Part shown: in pieces, positions 8,287-16,717 of the stretch | Layout: each line of letters begins with the position of its first letter | How positions within the stretch are numbered: position 1 is the first letter of the stretch | Origin: Mycobacterium intracellulare ATCC 13950 | GTDB taxonomy: Bacteria > Actinomycetota > Actinomycetes > Mycobacteriales > Mycobacteriaceae | Assembly (NCBI RefSeq): GCF_000277125.1 | Contig: NC_016946.1 | Location: 5,022,001 to 5,086,000, forward strand | DNA length: 64,000 nt | Direction: 5' to 3' | The notes under the pieces: generated by a model | Databases searched by the model: none | Told to the model about the DNA's origin: nothing | Seen by the model: only the letters and a program-made list of their open reading frames with translations | Position numbers and translations under genes: made by a program

Positions 8287-9291
8287 ATGCGACAGGGATG
8301 GAATCGACGGGGATTCTTGCAGCTCGCAGGGGCTTCCGGCGTCGCCGCGCTGGCCGGGTCCTCGGCGCTTTCGGCGGGGTGCTCGTCGAGCAAACCCGCA
8401 CCGGGAGCCACGCCGGGATCGGTGACCCTCACCCACCTGTTCGGTCAGACCGTCATCAAAGAGCCGCCCAAGCGCGTCGTCAGCGCCGGCTTCACCGAGC
8501 AGGACGACCTCCTCGCCGTCGGTGTGGTGCCGATCGCGGTGACCAACTGGTTCGGTGACCAGCCGTTCGCGGTCTGGCCGTGGGCCGCGCCCAAGCTCGG
8601 CGGCGCGCGGCCGGTGGTGCTGAACCTGGACAACGGCATTCCGGTCGACCAGATCGCGGGGCTGAAACCGGACCTGATCGTGGCCGTCAACGCCGGCCTC
8701 GACGCCGACACCTATCAGAAACTGTCCGCGATCGCCCCGACCGTCGCGCAATCCGGGGGCGACGCCTTCTTCGAACCGTGGAAGGAGCAGGCCGCCGCCG
8801 TCGGGCAGGCCGTGTTCCAGGCGGACCAGATGAAGTCGCTGGTCGACGGTGTCGACCAGAAGTTCACCGACGTCGGCAAGAGAAACCCGCAGTGGACCGG
8901 CAAGAAGGCGCTGCTGATGCACGGCGCGCTGTGGCAGGGGACCGTCGTGGCCACCATGGCGGGCTGGCGCACGGATTTCCTGAACCAGATGGGGCTGGTC
9001 ATCGCCGACAGCGTCAAACCGTTCGGCACCGACCAGCGCGCCGTCATCCCGCGCGATCACATCAAGTCCGTGCTCGATTCGGCCGACGTGGTGATCTGGA
9101 CGACCCGCAACCCCGACGATCAGAAGGCCCTGCTGGCCGACCCCGAGGTGGCCGGGTCACTGACCACCGCGCAGAACCGCCACATCTTCACCACCGCGGA
9201 GCAAGCCGGCGCGATCGCCTTCGCCTCACCGCTGAGCTACCCCCTCGTCGCCGACCAACTGCCCCCGCTGCTCGCCAAAATCCTGGGCTAG
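8287..9291 (+). CDS. fecB2: Fe-siderophore-type periplasmic binding lipoprotein FecB2
   Basis: 334 residues. The N-terminus has a twin-arginine motif (RRGFLQL), a hydrophobic stretch and a lipobox ending LSAGC, so export by Tat with lipid anchoring is expected. The rest is a type III (FepB/FecB) substrate-binding fold with conserved pieces such as PPKRVVSAG, DQIAGLKPDLIVA and KALLMHG. It should bind a ferric siderophore or similar ligand outside the membrane; no permease or ATPase lies nearby. ATG 8287 is chosen because it starts the signal peptide. The TAG stop is part of a CTAG that also provides the stop of the adjacent transposase on the other strand. It is homologous by position to Rv0265c. 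Confidence 0.9.
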   Translation: MRQGWNRRGFLQLAGASGVAALAGSSALSAGCSSSKPAPGATPGSVTLTHLFGQTVIKEPPKRVVSAGFTEQDDLLAVGVVPIAVTNWFGDQPFAVWPWAAPKLGGARPVVLNLDNGIPVDQIAGLKPDLIVAVNAGLDADTYQKLSAIAPTVAQSGGDAFFEPWKEQAAAVGQAVFQADQMKSLVDGVDQKFTDVGKRNPQWTGKKALLMHGALWQGTVVATMAGWRTDFLNQMGLVIADSVKPFGTDQRAVIPRDHIKSVLDSADVVIWTTRNPDDQKALLADPEVAGSLTTAQNRHIFTTAEQAGAIAFASPLSYPLVADQLPPLLAKILG

Positions 9292-10274
9292 CTGTAGGAG
9301 GACAGGACGTTGGTGACGCCGGTGGTAAGTCGTGATGCTGGTGGCTGGCCGTCGGCGGCAGAGTGTGGTCGATGGTAGTTGAAGTGGATGTTCCAGACCT
9401 TGAGCGCTTCGGTGCGTTGGGATTCTGAGGTCCAGGTGCGGGCGTAGAGGAACTCTTCGGCCAGGATGCGGTGATATCTCTCCACCTTGCCGTTGTGGCG
9501 CGGGGTGTAGGGCGTGATGCGCTGGTGGCGTGCGCCATGCAAGACGTGGGCGAAGTCGCGGGCGCGGTAGCACGAGCCGTTGTCGGTGACGATCCGCTGG
9601 ATGCGGTCGATCCCGTGTGCAGCGAACCAGACCCGGGCACGGTGCATGAATCCGATTGCTGTGATGGCCTTTTCATCGGTGAGCGCTTCGGTGTAAGTCA
9701 ATCGGGAGTAGCCGTCCACCGCGGAATGCAGATAGACGTAGCCGGGGCGGGCCCTTCGCGAGGCTCTGCCCTGGGCGCTGTTCTTGCCGTGCACCCGCCA
9801 CCCACCACCGTCGGGGATGCGGCCGACCTTCTTGACGTCGACGTGCACCATGTGCCCGGGGCGGCGAGCGATAATGCGTTGGGGTACTCGATTCAGATCC
9901 CCGCTGGGGTCAAGGAACTTGCGCCGATGCAAACCCAGCGCAACCAGCTGCCGGCTGACGGTGCGCCGGCCGATCACGATGCCGCGTGCATTGAGTTCGA
10001 AGGCGATCCGCGCCGCTGACCACTTGCGGCCTCGGCGCATCGCCTCGATCGCACTGATGATCTCAGCCGCAGTGGCCGTGGGTTGCCCTACCGGCGCCGA
10101 GGAGCGGTCGTAGAGGCCGAGTTCGCCGAACCGTCGGAACCGGTTGACCCACTTGGAGGCACACGCCCGCGAGATCCCCATCTCAGCAGCTACGTGGGCA
10201 ATGGGACGGTCGACGCAGCGGGCAACGAGGCGGCGACGGCCTTCAACGGACAACGGGGCATTACCGTGGGTCAT
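9288..10274 (-). CDS. IS481-family transposase
   Basis: 328 residues. The N-terminal third holds a helix-turn-helix (AAEMGISRACASKWVNRF) and a second winged region. The catalytic core has the DDE acids in HMVHVDVKKVG, VTDNGSCY and HNGKVERYHR, followed by the usual FNYHRPHSA. The frame is intact, so the enzyme may be active. The start at 10274 lies 77 bp inside the inner right end. The last codons run through the left terminal repeat and stop at the CTAG that is also the fecB2 stop, so the reading frame ends exactly at the element boundary or in target DNA. Confidence 0.93.
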   Translation of the reverse strand: MTHGNAPLSVEGRRRLVARCVDRPIAHVAAEMGISRACASKWVNRFRRFGELGLYDRSSAPVGQPTATAAEIISAIEAMRRGRKWSAARIAFELNARGIVIGRRTVSRQLVALGLHRRKFLDPSGDLNRVPQRIIARRPGHMVHVDVKKVGRIPDGGGWRVHGKNSAQGRASRRARPGYVYLHSAVDGYSRLTYTEALTDEKAITAIGFMHRARVWFAAHGIDRIQRIVTDNGSCYRARDFAHVLHGARHQRITPYTPRHNGKVERYHRILAEEFLYARTWTSESQRTEALKVWNIHFNYHRPHSAADGQPPASRLTTGVTNVLSSYS

Positions 10275-10397
10275 GGACGGGTTCCTTCAGGCTCAGGACG
10301 AGGGGTTTGGCGATTTCTCATCCTGCCGCCGAAGGACCCGTCCTCCTCACATCCCGACCATCCCGGCGTCTACAACGTCATGACCCGCAACAGCTAG
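9288..10397. mobile_element. IS481-family insertion sequence
   Basis: A single DDE transposase gene flanked by related ends. The outermost 35 bp on each side (9288-9322, and 10363-10397 read in reverse) begin CTAGCTGT and match at 28 of 35 positions. A second pair inside, TGTAGGAGGACAGG at 9293 and TGTGAGGAGGACGGG ending at 10351, has the TGT...ACA form usual for this family, so the true element may be 9293-10351 with 10352-10397 a remnant of a related end. No target-site duplication was found with either choice. The element sits between fecB2 and pxpB, where H37Rv has no insertion. Confidence 0.8.
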
Positions 10398-10510
10398 CCG
10401 CCCGCGCGCATCCTGGCTGTTTGAGCGTTTGCTAAGGCAGCTCTGGCAGTGCTCGAAAATCCCGCCGCCGCCCCTCGCACGAGCCCCGATCCCGGGGTTA
10501 CCGTCGAGTA

Positions 10511-11185
10511 ATGAGCGTGACGGACCTTAGCGGCGACCTGGCCCACGAACTGCCGACCGAGCTGGCCGGCAACACCGTCCTGGACTACGGCGACCGGGCG
10601 CTGATGGTGCAATGTGGCAGTGCCGCAGAGGTTTTGGCGTGGACCGCCGCGCTGCGCTCCGAGCCGATCGCGGGCTTGGTCGATGTCGTGCCGGCCGCCC
10701 GCACCGTGCTGGTGAAGCTGGACGGCCCCCGCCGCCAGGGCGTCGTCCGCCGGAGGCTGCACGCGATGCGCGTCACCGCCACGCCACCGGCCCCGTCCGA
10801 GCGCGGCGCCGACGTGGTGATCGACGTGGTCTACGACGGCCCCGACCTCGCCGAGGTCGCCGGCCACACCGGGCTGACCATCCCGCAGGTGATCGACGCC
10901 CACACCGCCACCCTGTGGCGGGTCGGATTCAGCGGATTCGCACCCGGTTTCGCGTACCTGGTCGACGGCGACCCGCGCCTGCGGGTGCCCCGGCGTCCCG
11001 AGCCGCGGACCGCCGTGCCGGCCGGATCCGTCGCCCTCGCCGGAGAATTCAGCGCGATCTATCCCCGGCAATCCCCCGGCGGGTGGCAACTCATCGGCCA
11101 CACCGACGCGGTCCTGTGGGACCTGCAGCGCCCGGACCCTGCGTTGCTGATGCAAGGCATGTGGGTTCAGTTCCGGGCCGTCTAG
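10511..11185 (+). CDS. pxpB: 5-oxoprolinase subunit PxpB (KipI family)
   Basis: 224 residues, with the KipI/allophanate hydrolase subunit 1 motif GFAPGFAYL in the centre and the family start YGDRALMVQ. In bacteria PxpB works with PxpC and a PxpA (LamB/YcsF) protein to cleave 5-oxoproline with ATP. No pxpA gene is present in the window. The next gene encodes PxpC, so the two subunits are co-transcribed. No clear ribosome-binding site is seen before ATG 10511. Homologous by position to Rv0264c. Older annotation as an allophanate hydrolase subunit is the alternative. Confidence 0.85.
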   Translation: MSVTDLSGDLAHELPTELAGNTVLDYGDRALMVQCGSAAEVLAWTAALRSEPIAGLVDVVPAARTVLVKLDGPRRQGVVRRRLHAMRVTATPPAPSERGADVVIDVVYDGPDLAEVAGHTGLTIPQVIDAHTATLWRVGFSGFAPGFAYLVDGDPRLRVPRRPEPRTAVPAGSVALAGEFSAIYPRQSPGGWQLIGHTDAVLWDLQRPDPALLMQGMWVQFRAV

Positions 11186-11218
11186 CCCAACCGGGCCGCA
11201 CCATTCAAGGAGGCAGTC

Positions 11219-12136
11219 GTGGCAGTCCTGGAGATCCTGCGCACCGGGCCGTTCGCCGTCGTCGAAGACCTCGGCCGGCCGGGACTGGCCCACCTCGGCG
11301 TCAGCCGGTCCGGGGCCGCCGACCGGCGCGCGCACAAACTGGCCAATCGGCTGGTGGCCAACCCCGACGACCGCGCCACCGTGGAGGTGACGTTCGGCGG
11401 GTTCGCGGCCAGGGTCCGGGGCAGCGACGTGGACATCGCGGTGACGGGCGCCGACACCGATCCGACCGTCGACGGAATCGAGTTCGGCACCAACAGCATT
11501 CAGCACGTGCGCGACGGCCAGGTGATCTCTTTGGGCGCCCCGCGGGCGGGGCTGCGAAGCTACCTCGCGGTCCGCGGCGGGATCTGCGTGGAGCCGGTGC
11601 TGGGCTCGCGCAGCTACGACGTCATGTCGGCCATCGGGCCCTCACCCCTGCGGGCCGGGGACCGGCTGCCAATCGGCGAGCACACCGCGGACTACCCCGA
11701 GTTGGACCAGGCGCCGGTGGCGGCCATCACCGGCGGCGTCGTCGAGCTGTCCGTGGTGCCCGGGCCGCGCGACGACTGGTTCCTCGACCCCGACGCGCTG
11801 GTGCGCACCGCTTGGGTGGCGTCCGATCGCAGCGACCGGGTGGGGATGCGGTTGGTCGGCCGGCCCCTGCAATGCCTCCACCCGGACCGGCAGCTGCCCA
11901 GCGAGGGTGCCACCCGTGGCGCAATCCAGGTGCCGCCCAACGGTTTACCGGTGATCCTCGGTCCGGACCACCCCGTCACCGGCGGCTATCCGGTGGTGGG
12001 TGTGGTGATCGACGAGGACGTCGACAAGGTCGCCCAGGTGCGGCCCGGCCAGTCGGTGCGGCTGCACTGGGCGCGGCCGCGCGCCCCGGTCGGCGCCGTG
12101 GCCGGGGCCGGCGTCGCGAGTTGGCCGTTCGGCTAA
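11219..12136 (+). CDS. pxpC: 5-oxoprolinase subunit PxpC (biotin-dependent carboxyltransferase-like)
   Basis: 305 residues, GTG start with AAGGAGG 5 nt upstream. Family marks are the N-terminal [21 protein letters not shown] and the LAVRGGI segment. The protein is the KipA/allophanate hydrolase subunit 2-like partner of PxpB, 33 bp upstream. Together they would be the core of ATP-dependent 5-oxoprolinase. In H37Rv the aminoglycoside acetyltransferase gene aac (Rv0262c) follows; here the gene is followed directly by narK3. Confidence 0.85.
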   Translation: MAVLEILRTGPFAVVEDLGRPGLAHLGVSRSGAADRRAHKLANRLVANPDDRATVEVTFGGFAARVRGSDVDIAVTGADTDPTVDGIEFGTNSIQHVRDGQVISLGAPRAGLRSYLAVRGGICVEPVLGSRSYDVMSAIGPSPLRAGDRLPIGEHTADYPELDQAPVAAITGGVVELSVVPGPRDDWFLDPDALVRTAWVASDRSDRVGMRLVGRPLQCLHPDRQLPSEGATRGAIQVPPNGLPVILGPDHPVTGGYPVVGVVIDEDVDKVAQVRPGQSVRLHWARPRAPVGAVAGAGVASWPFG

Positions 12137-12242
12137 CGCAATTCCGGCGTTCGACTGTAGGACAGCTCACAAAGTCCGACGCACCGGCGTGAGATCACTT
12201 GGCGGCGATCGGCATTCGCGCGCGCCGGCACCCTTCAGGGAC

Positions 12243-12260
12243 TTACCAGATAACTGGTAA
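12243..12260. promoter_or_regulatory. Perfect palindrome upstream of narK3
   Basis: TTACCAG-ATAA-CTGGTAA is a perfect 7+7 inverted repeat with a 4-nt spacer, 153 bp upstream of the narK3 start. Nitrate assimilation genes of mycobacteria are known to be controlled by GlnR and NnaR. This palindrome does not fit the GlnR consensus I recall, so the nnaR-like product encoded downstream is a possible ligand. That link is inference. Confidence 0.5.
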
Positions 12261-12413
12261 TCAACTAACAGCCCATATCGGCCGATTCCGGTTGACCCGC
12301 TCGCGTCCTAGATGTGAGCATCGGAAACCTACGGCGGGGCATGCCCCTTCATGCGGGACGCCCACGCGCGTCGCCGGCCAGACCCCGAACTGCTTCCAAA
12401 GAGAGGGATCGGT

Positions 12414-13859
12414 ATGCACGCACGCGCAGCGTCCATATGCCAACGCGCCCAGGTGATCTCGCCGCACCGCAACCATCGCATCGCGGACTGGAATCCCGAA
12501 GACGCGGCGGCCTGGGAGGCCGGGAACAAGAAGATCGCCCGGCGCAATCTGCTCGGCACCATCGCGGGTGACCACGTGGCCTTCTCGATCTGGACGCTGT
12601 GGCCCGTCATGGCGCTGTTCATGCCGGGCGCCGTCTACGGTTTCTCCGCGGGCGACAAGCTGCTGCTGGGCGCGGTGGCCACCCTGGTCGGTGGTTGCGC
12701 CCGGATCCCCTACACCCTGGGCATCGCCGCCTTCGGCGGTCGCAATTGGACGACGTTCTCGGCCTTCGTGCTGGTGATCCCGACGGCGGGCACGATCGCC
12801 CTGTTGGCCAACCCCGGCCTGCCCCTGTGGCTCTTCGTGCTGTGCGCCGCGCTGACGGGGCTGGGCGGCGGCAACTACGCGGCCTCGCTGGCCAACGTCA
12901 ACGCCTTCTACCCGCAGCGCCTCAAGGGCGCCGCGATGGCGGTCAACGCCGGCGTCGCCAACCTCGGCGTCGCGGTGATCCAGCTGATCGGCCTGCTGGT
13001 GCTGGCCACCGCCGGGCACCAGGCCCCGTACTGGGTGTGCGCGATCTACCTGGTCTTGCTCGTCGCCGTGGGGATCGCGGCCGCGTTGGTCATGGACAAC
13101 GTCCACCACGGCACCCAGCTGCGCACCATGCGCTCGATCCTGTTCGAGCGCGACACCCACGTCATCTCGCTGCTCTACATCGCCACCTTCGGCTCCTGGA
13201 TCGGGTTCTCCTTCGCCTTCGGACAGGTGCTGCAGGTCCACTTCCTGGAAAGCGGGGAAACCGCCAAGCACGCCGCGCTGCACGCCGCGCAGGTCGCCTT
13301 CGTCGGCCCCCTGCTGGGCTCCGTGGCGCGCATCTACGGGGGGCGGCTGGCCGACCGCGTCGGCGGCAGCCGCGTCACGCTTGGCGTCCTCGCCGGGATG
13401 ACCCTGGCGGCCGCGCTGTTGGTCACCATCAGCGCCCTCGAGGACCAGCACGCCGTGACACGTTCCGTCAGCATGATCGGCTGCGTCGCCGGCTTCATGG
13501 TGCTGTTCGTCCTGTCCGGCATGGGAAACGGGTCGGTGTTCAAGTTGATCCCGACGGTCTACGAGGCCCGCAGTCGCGGGCTGGACATGAGCGAAGACGA
13601 CCGTCGTCGTTGGGCGCGCGCGCAGTCGGGATCGCTGATCGGCATCTGCTCCGCGGTCGGCGCGTTCGGCGGCGTGGCAATCAACCTGGCGCTGCGGCAG
13701 TCCTACCTGAGCACCGGCACCGAAACGGCGGCGTATTGGGCGTTTTTGGCTTCCTACGTCGGCGCGGCGATCATGACCTGGATGGTCTACGTCCGGCGTC
13801 CCGTCACGGCCCCGGGCCGCTCCGGGGCGCGGGCGGAAGCCGAGGCCGCCCGTGTGTGA
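12414..13859 (+). CDS. narK3: Nitrate/nitrite transporter NarK3
   Basis: 481 residues, about 12 membrane segments, NNP family. Signatures: FGGRNWTTFSAFVLVIP, LGGGNYAASLANVNAFYP and NAGVANLG. The start at 12414 follows GAGAGGGA; the upstream extension of the frame is not used. It begins the nitrate assimilation operon: the nnaR-like gene, the chelatase gene and the orphan TetR domain follow on the same strand, and nirBD converge from the other side. Homologous by position to Rv0261c. It would import nitrate or export nitrite; the direction cannot be read from sequence. Confidence 0.92.
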   Translation: MHARAASICQRAQVISPHRNHRIADWNPEDAAAWEAGNKKIARRNLLGTIAGDHVAFSIWTLWPVMALFMPGAVYGFSAGDKLLLGAVATLVGGCARIPYTLGIAAFGGRNWTTFSAFVLVIPTAGTIALLANPGLPLWLFVLCAALTGLGGGNYAASLANVNAFYPQRLKGAAMAVNAGVANLGVAVIQLIGLLVLATAGHQAPYWVCAIYLVLLVAVGIAAALVMDNVHHGTQLRTMRSILFERDTHVISLLYIATFGSWIGFSFAFGQVLQVHFLESGETAKHAALHAAQVAFVGPLLGSVARIYGGRLADRVGGSRVTLGVLAGMTLAAALLVTISALEDQHAVTRSVSMIGCVAGFMVLFVLSGMGNGSVFKLIPTVYEARSRGLDMSEDDRRRWARAQSGSLIGICSAVGAFGGVAINLALRQSYLSTGTETAAYWAFLASYVGAAIMTWMVYVRRPVTAPGRSGARAEAEAARV

Positions 13860-13936
13860 GCGGACTCGCAACACGGGCAATGCCACAGCAATTGCCCGGT
13901 AACGCAACCGAAATGTCGCAGGCATACACACTTCAT

Positions 13937-15100
13937 ATGGCCCCCCAACTGGCCCCACCAGACTCCGCGCCGCTGACCGGCTACCGGATCGCCGTGACGT
14001 CGGCGAACCGGGCCGAAGAGCTGTGCGCGTTGCTGCGCCGCAACGGCGCGGAGGTGTCCAGCGCCGCGGCCATCAACCTCATCGCGCTGCCCGAAGACGA
14101 AGAACTGCACCGCCACACCGAAGCGGTCATCGCCGAGCCTCCCGATATCTTGGTGGCGCACACCGGCATCGGCTTCCGCGGCTGGGTCGCCGCGGCCGAC
14201 GGCTGGGGACTGGCCACCCAGCTGCTGGCGTCCCTGTCCCGGGCGCGGATCGTGGCCCGCGGGCCGAAGGCGACCGGCGCCTTGCGCGCCGCCGGACTGC
14301 ACGAGGAGTGGTCGCCCAGGTCCGAATCGTCGAGCGAGGTCCTGCGCTACCTGCTCGAATCGGATGTCGCCGGAAAGCGGGTCGCGGTCCAGCTGCACGG
14401 CGCGGCCGACACCTGGGACCCGTTCCCGGAATTCCTCAACGGGTTGCGGTCCGCGGGCGCCCAGGTGGTCCCCATCCACGTATATCGCTGGAAACCAACG
14501 CCGGCCGGCGGCGACTTCGACCAACTCGTCACCTCGGTCGCCCGGCGGCAGTTCGACGCGGTGACCTTCACCTCGGCGCCCGCGGGCGCGGCGCTGCTGG
14601 AGCGCAGCCGCGAGTTGGGCGTCGAAGAGCAACTGCTGCAAGCACTTCGCAGCGACGTGCACGCGATGTGCGTGGGCCCGGTCACCGCGCAGCCCCTGCT
14701 CCGCGCCGGGGTCCCCACGTCGTCGCCCGAGCGAATGCGGTTGGGGGCGTTGGCCCGTCACATCGCCCAGGAGCTCCCGACCCTTCGCTCGACCACCATC
14801 CGGGCGGCCGGCCACGAGATGGAGATCCGCGGGACCTGCGTGCTGGTCGACGGTTCGCCGCGGTCCCTGTCGGGATCGGGAATGGCGACGCTGCGCGCGC
14901 TGGCGGAGCGCCCCGGCGACGTCGTCGCGCGCAACGACCTGTTGCGGGTGCTTCCCGGCAACAGCAACGATCCCCACGCCGTCGACACGGCCGTGCTGCG
15001 GCTGCGAACGGCGCTGGGCGACAAGAACATCATCGCGACGGTGGTCAAGCGTGGCTACCGGCTCGCGATCGACCATCCGGACGAATCCCCATGGCACTGA
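13937..15100 (+). CDS. nnaR: NnaR-like regulator: HemD domain fused to winged helix
   Basis: 387 residues. Residues about 10-265 form a uroporphyrinogen-III synthase (HemD)-like fold (LTGYRIAVTSANRAEEL, VGPVTAQPLLRAGV). Residues about 285-380 form an OmpR-type winged helix (LRALAERPGDVVARNDLLR, VDTAVLRLRTALGD, TVVKRGYRL). This fusion matches NnaR, the activator of nitrate/nitrite assimilation studied in M. smegmatis, and Rv0260c. ATG 13937 is chosen; ATG 13913 is also in frame. The last 10 bases overlap the start of the chelatase gene, giving translational coupling. It probably controls narK3 and nirBD together with GlnR. Confidence 0.9.
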   Translation: MAPQLAPPDSAPLTGYRIAVTSANRAEELCALLRRNGAEVSSAAAINLIALPEDEELHRHTEAVIAEPPDILVAHTGIGFRGWVAAADGWGLATQLLASLSRARIVARGPKATGALRAAGLHEEWSPRSESSSEVLRYLLESDVAGKRVAVQLHGAADTWDPFPEFLNGLRSAGAQVVPIHVYRWKPTPAGGDFDQLVTSVARRQFDAVTFTSAPAGAALLERSRELGVEEQLLQALRSDVHAMCVGPVTAQPLLRAGVPTSSPERMRLGALARHIAQELPTLRSTTIRAAGHEMEIRGTCVLVDGSPRSLSGSGMATLRALAERPGDVVARNDLLRVLPGNSNDPHAVDTAVLRLRTALGDKNIIATVVKRGYRLAIDHPDESPWH

Positions 15101-15852
15101 TCCTGGTGGCGCACGGCACCCGCAGGCCCGGCGGCGTGGCGATGGTCGAAGACCTTGCGGCACAGGTGAGTACGCTCGTCCGCAGCCCGGTCGACGTGGC
15201 GTTCGTCGACGTGGTGGGACCCACCCCCAGCGAGGTGCTGGCCACAGCGAAGGCCGCCGGCCGGCCGGCCATCGTGGTGCCGGCGTTCCTGTCGCGCGGA
15301 TATCACGTCCGGGCCGACCTGCCCGCCCACGTCGCGATCAGCGGTCATCCGAACGTGACCGTCACCCCCGCGCTGGGCCCGAGCGGGCAGGTCGCGCGGA
15401 TCGTCGGCGATCAGCTGCTGAAATGCGGTTGGCGGCCGGGCGATTCGGTGATTCTGGCGGCCGCGGGAACCTCGGACGACAAGGCCCGCGCCGACCTGCA
15501 CACCACGGCGACGTTGTTGTCGGCGCTCACCGGATCGCGGGTGAGCCTGGCGTTCGCGGCCACCGGGGACCCGCAACTGCACGAGTCCGTCGACCGAGCG
15601 AGGCGCCGCGGTGGACGCGTCGTGGTCGCCTCCTACCTGTTGGCCGACGGCCTGTTCCAACAACGGCTGCACGATTGCGGCGCCGATCTCGTCAGTCAAC
15701 CGCTGGGCACCCATCCCGGCCTGGCGCGCCTGATCGCGAACCGATTCCGCCGCGCCCTGCCGCCCGCCCTGGCCGCCACCGCCCGGCATGCGTCGCGTCG
15801 ATCGGCCCCCCAACAGGTCACCCACGCGCGCGCGTTACGGCCAATTCCTTGA
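15091..15852 (+). CDS. Sirohydrochlorin chelatase, CbiX/SirB-like
   Basis: 253 residues made of two similar halves: LVAHGTRRPGG with PAFLSRGYHVR, and AAAGTSDDKAR with ASYLLADGLFQ. Both halves carry the CbiX-type metal-site histidine or a substitute. The family inserts Fe or Co into sirohydrochlorin. Placed between the nnaR-like gene and convergent nirBD, an Fe chelatase making siroheme for NirB is the best reading. ATG 15091 overlaps the end of the upstream gene by 10 nt. Homologous by position to Rv0259c. The last 40 residues are basic and poorly conserved in appearance. Confidence 0.85.
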   Translation: MALILVAHGTRRPGGVAMVEDLAAQVSTLVRSPVDVAFVDVVGPTPSEVLATAKAAGRPAIVVPAFLSRGYHVRADLPAHVAISGHPNVTVTPALGPSGQVARIVGDQLLKCGWRPGDSVILAAAGTSDDKARADLHTTATLLSALTGSRVSLAFAATGDPQLHESVDRARRRGGRVVVASYLLADGLFQQRLHDCGADLVSQPLGTHPGLARLIANRFRRALPPALAATARHASRRSAPQQVTHARALRPIP

Positions 15853-15883
15853 TCTTTGGGCTCGAACCGGCGATCCTGGCACC

Positions 15884-16336
15884 ATGCCCCGTCGCGAAGA
15901 GCCGTCGCGTGGCATCCTTGATCCGGTCGCCAAGGCGCTGCGTTTGCCGTTCGGCACACCGGAATTCATCGACCGGCTCGTCACCGGAGGGGTCAATCAA
16001 ATCGGCCGCCGGACCCTGACGATGCTGATCACCACCTGGGATGCCGCCGGGGGTGGGCCGTTCGCGGCCAGCGCCGTCGCGTCCACGGGCATGGCCAAGA
16101 CCGCCGAAATCGTCCAAAGCAATTTCGTGGGCCCGGTCTTCGGCCCGCTGCTGAAAATCCTCGGCGCCGACAAGGCGGCCACGCGGGCCTCGTTGTGCGC
16201 CTCCCAGCTCGTGGGCCTAGGCATCATGCGCTACGGCATCCGCTCCGAGCCGCTGCACTCGATGTCGGTGGACGCGCTGGTCGACGCGATCGGTCCGACG
16301 ATGCAGCGCTACCTGGTCGGCGACATCACCCGGTGA
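15884..16336 (+). CDS. Orphan TetR C-terminal (ligand) domain protein
   Basis: 150 residues, matching the length of Rv0258c. From about residue 30 the sequence resembles a TetR-family C-terminal regulatory domain (FVGPVFGPLLKILGADKAA, CASQLVGLGIMRYGI, ending in MQRYLVGDI). The N-terminal helix-turn-helix that should precede it is missing: the upstream DNA is the end of the chelatase gene. It therefore cannot bind DNA in the usual TetR way and may be a ligand sensor, a dimerising inhibitor or a decayed regulator. ATG 15884 is used, with no clear ribosome-binding site. It is convergent with nirD, 12 bp away. Confidence 0.75.
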   Translation: MPRREEPSRGILDPVAKALRLPFGTPEFIDRLVTGGVNQIGRRTLTMLITTWDAAGGGPFAASAVASTGMAKTAEIVQSNFVGPVFGPLLKILGADKAATRASLCASQLVGLGIMRYGIRSEPLHSMSVDALVDAIGPTMQRYLVGDITR

Positions 16337-16348
16337 GCGGTCGCGCGC

Positions 16349-16717
16349 TCAGGCCGCCCGGGCCTCGGCGTCGCGGGCGATCTGCACGAAGCCGTCGGCG
16401 GTGATCCGCACCGGGTACACCGGCACCGAAACGCTCGGATCGTCCAGGCAGGAACCGTCTTCGAGCGAGAACGCCTGCTTGAGAATCGGCGACTGAACCG
16501 TGACGCGGCCTCCGCGGTCGCCGACGATGCCGCGGGACAGCACGGCCGCCCCGGAGAACGGGTCGACGTTGCCCACCGCGTGCACGGACCCGTCGTCGAG
16601 CCGGAACAACGCGGCCTGGGAACCGTCGTCGAGCAGTACGCCGACGCCGCGGCCCGGAATGAGGTGGTCGTACGCGCACGCGCTCGTCCACACGGCAATG
16701 TCGTTGAGAAGCGTCAT
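16349..16717 (-). CDS. nirD: Nitrite reductase small subunit NirD
   Basis: 122 residues, close to the usual 110-120. It has a Rieske-like fold without the cluster ligands, as is normal for NirD (LIPGRGVGVLLDDG, VHAVGNVDPFSGAAVL, ILKQAFSLEDGSCLDD). It is the accessory subunit of assimilatory NADH-nitrite reductase. Its ATG overlaps the nirB stop by 4 nt (ATGA), so the two are translationally coupled. Located in the cytoplasm. Confidence 0.93.
   Translation of the reverse strand: MTLLNDIAVWTSACAYDHLIPGRGVGVLLDDGSQAALFRLDDGSVHAVGNVDPFSGAAVLSRGIVGDRGGRVTVQSPILKQAFSLEDGSCLDDPSVSVPVYPVRITADGFVQIARDAEARAA

Noticed and set aside
10363..10397. Tail of an interrupted host gene ending NVMTRNS
   Set aside because: The 35 bases match the left end of the IS element at 28 positions, so they belong to the element or a relative of it and not to a disrupted host gene.
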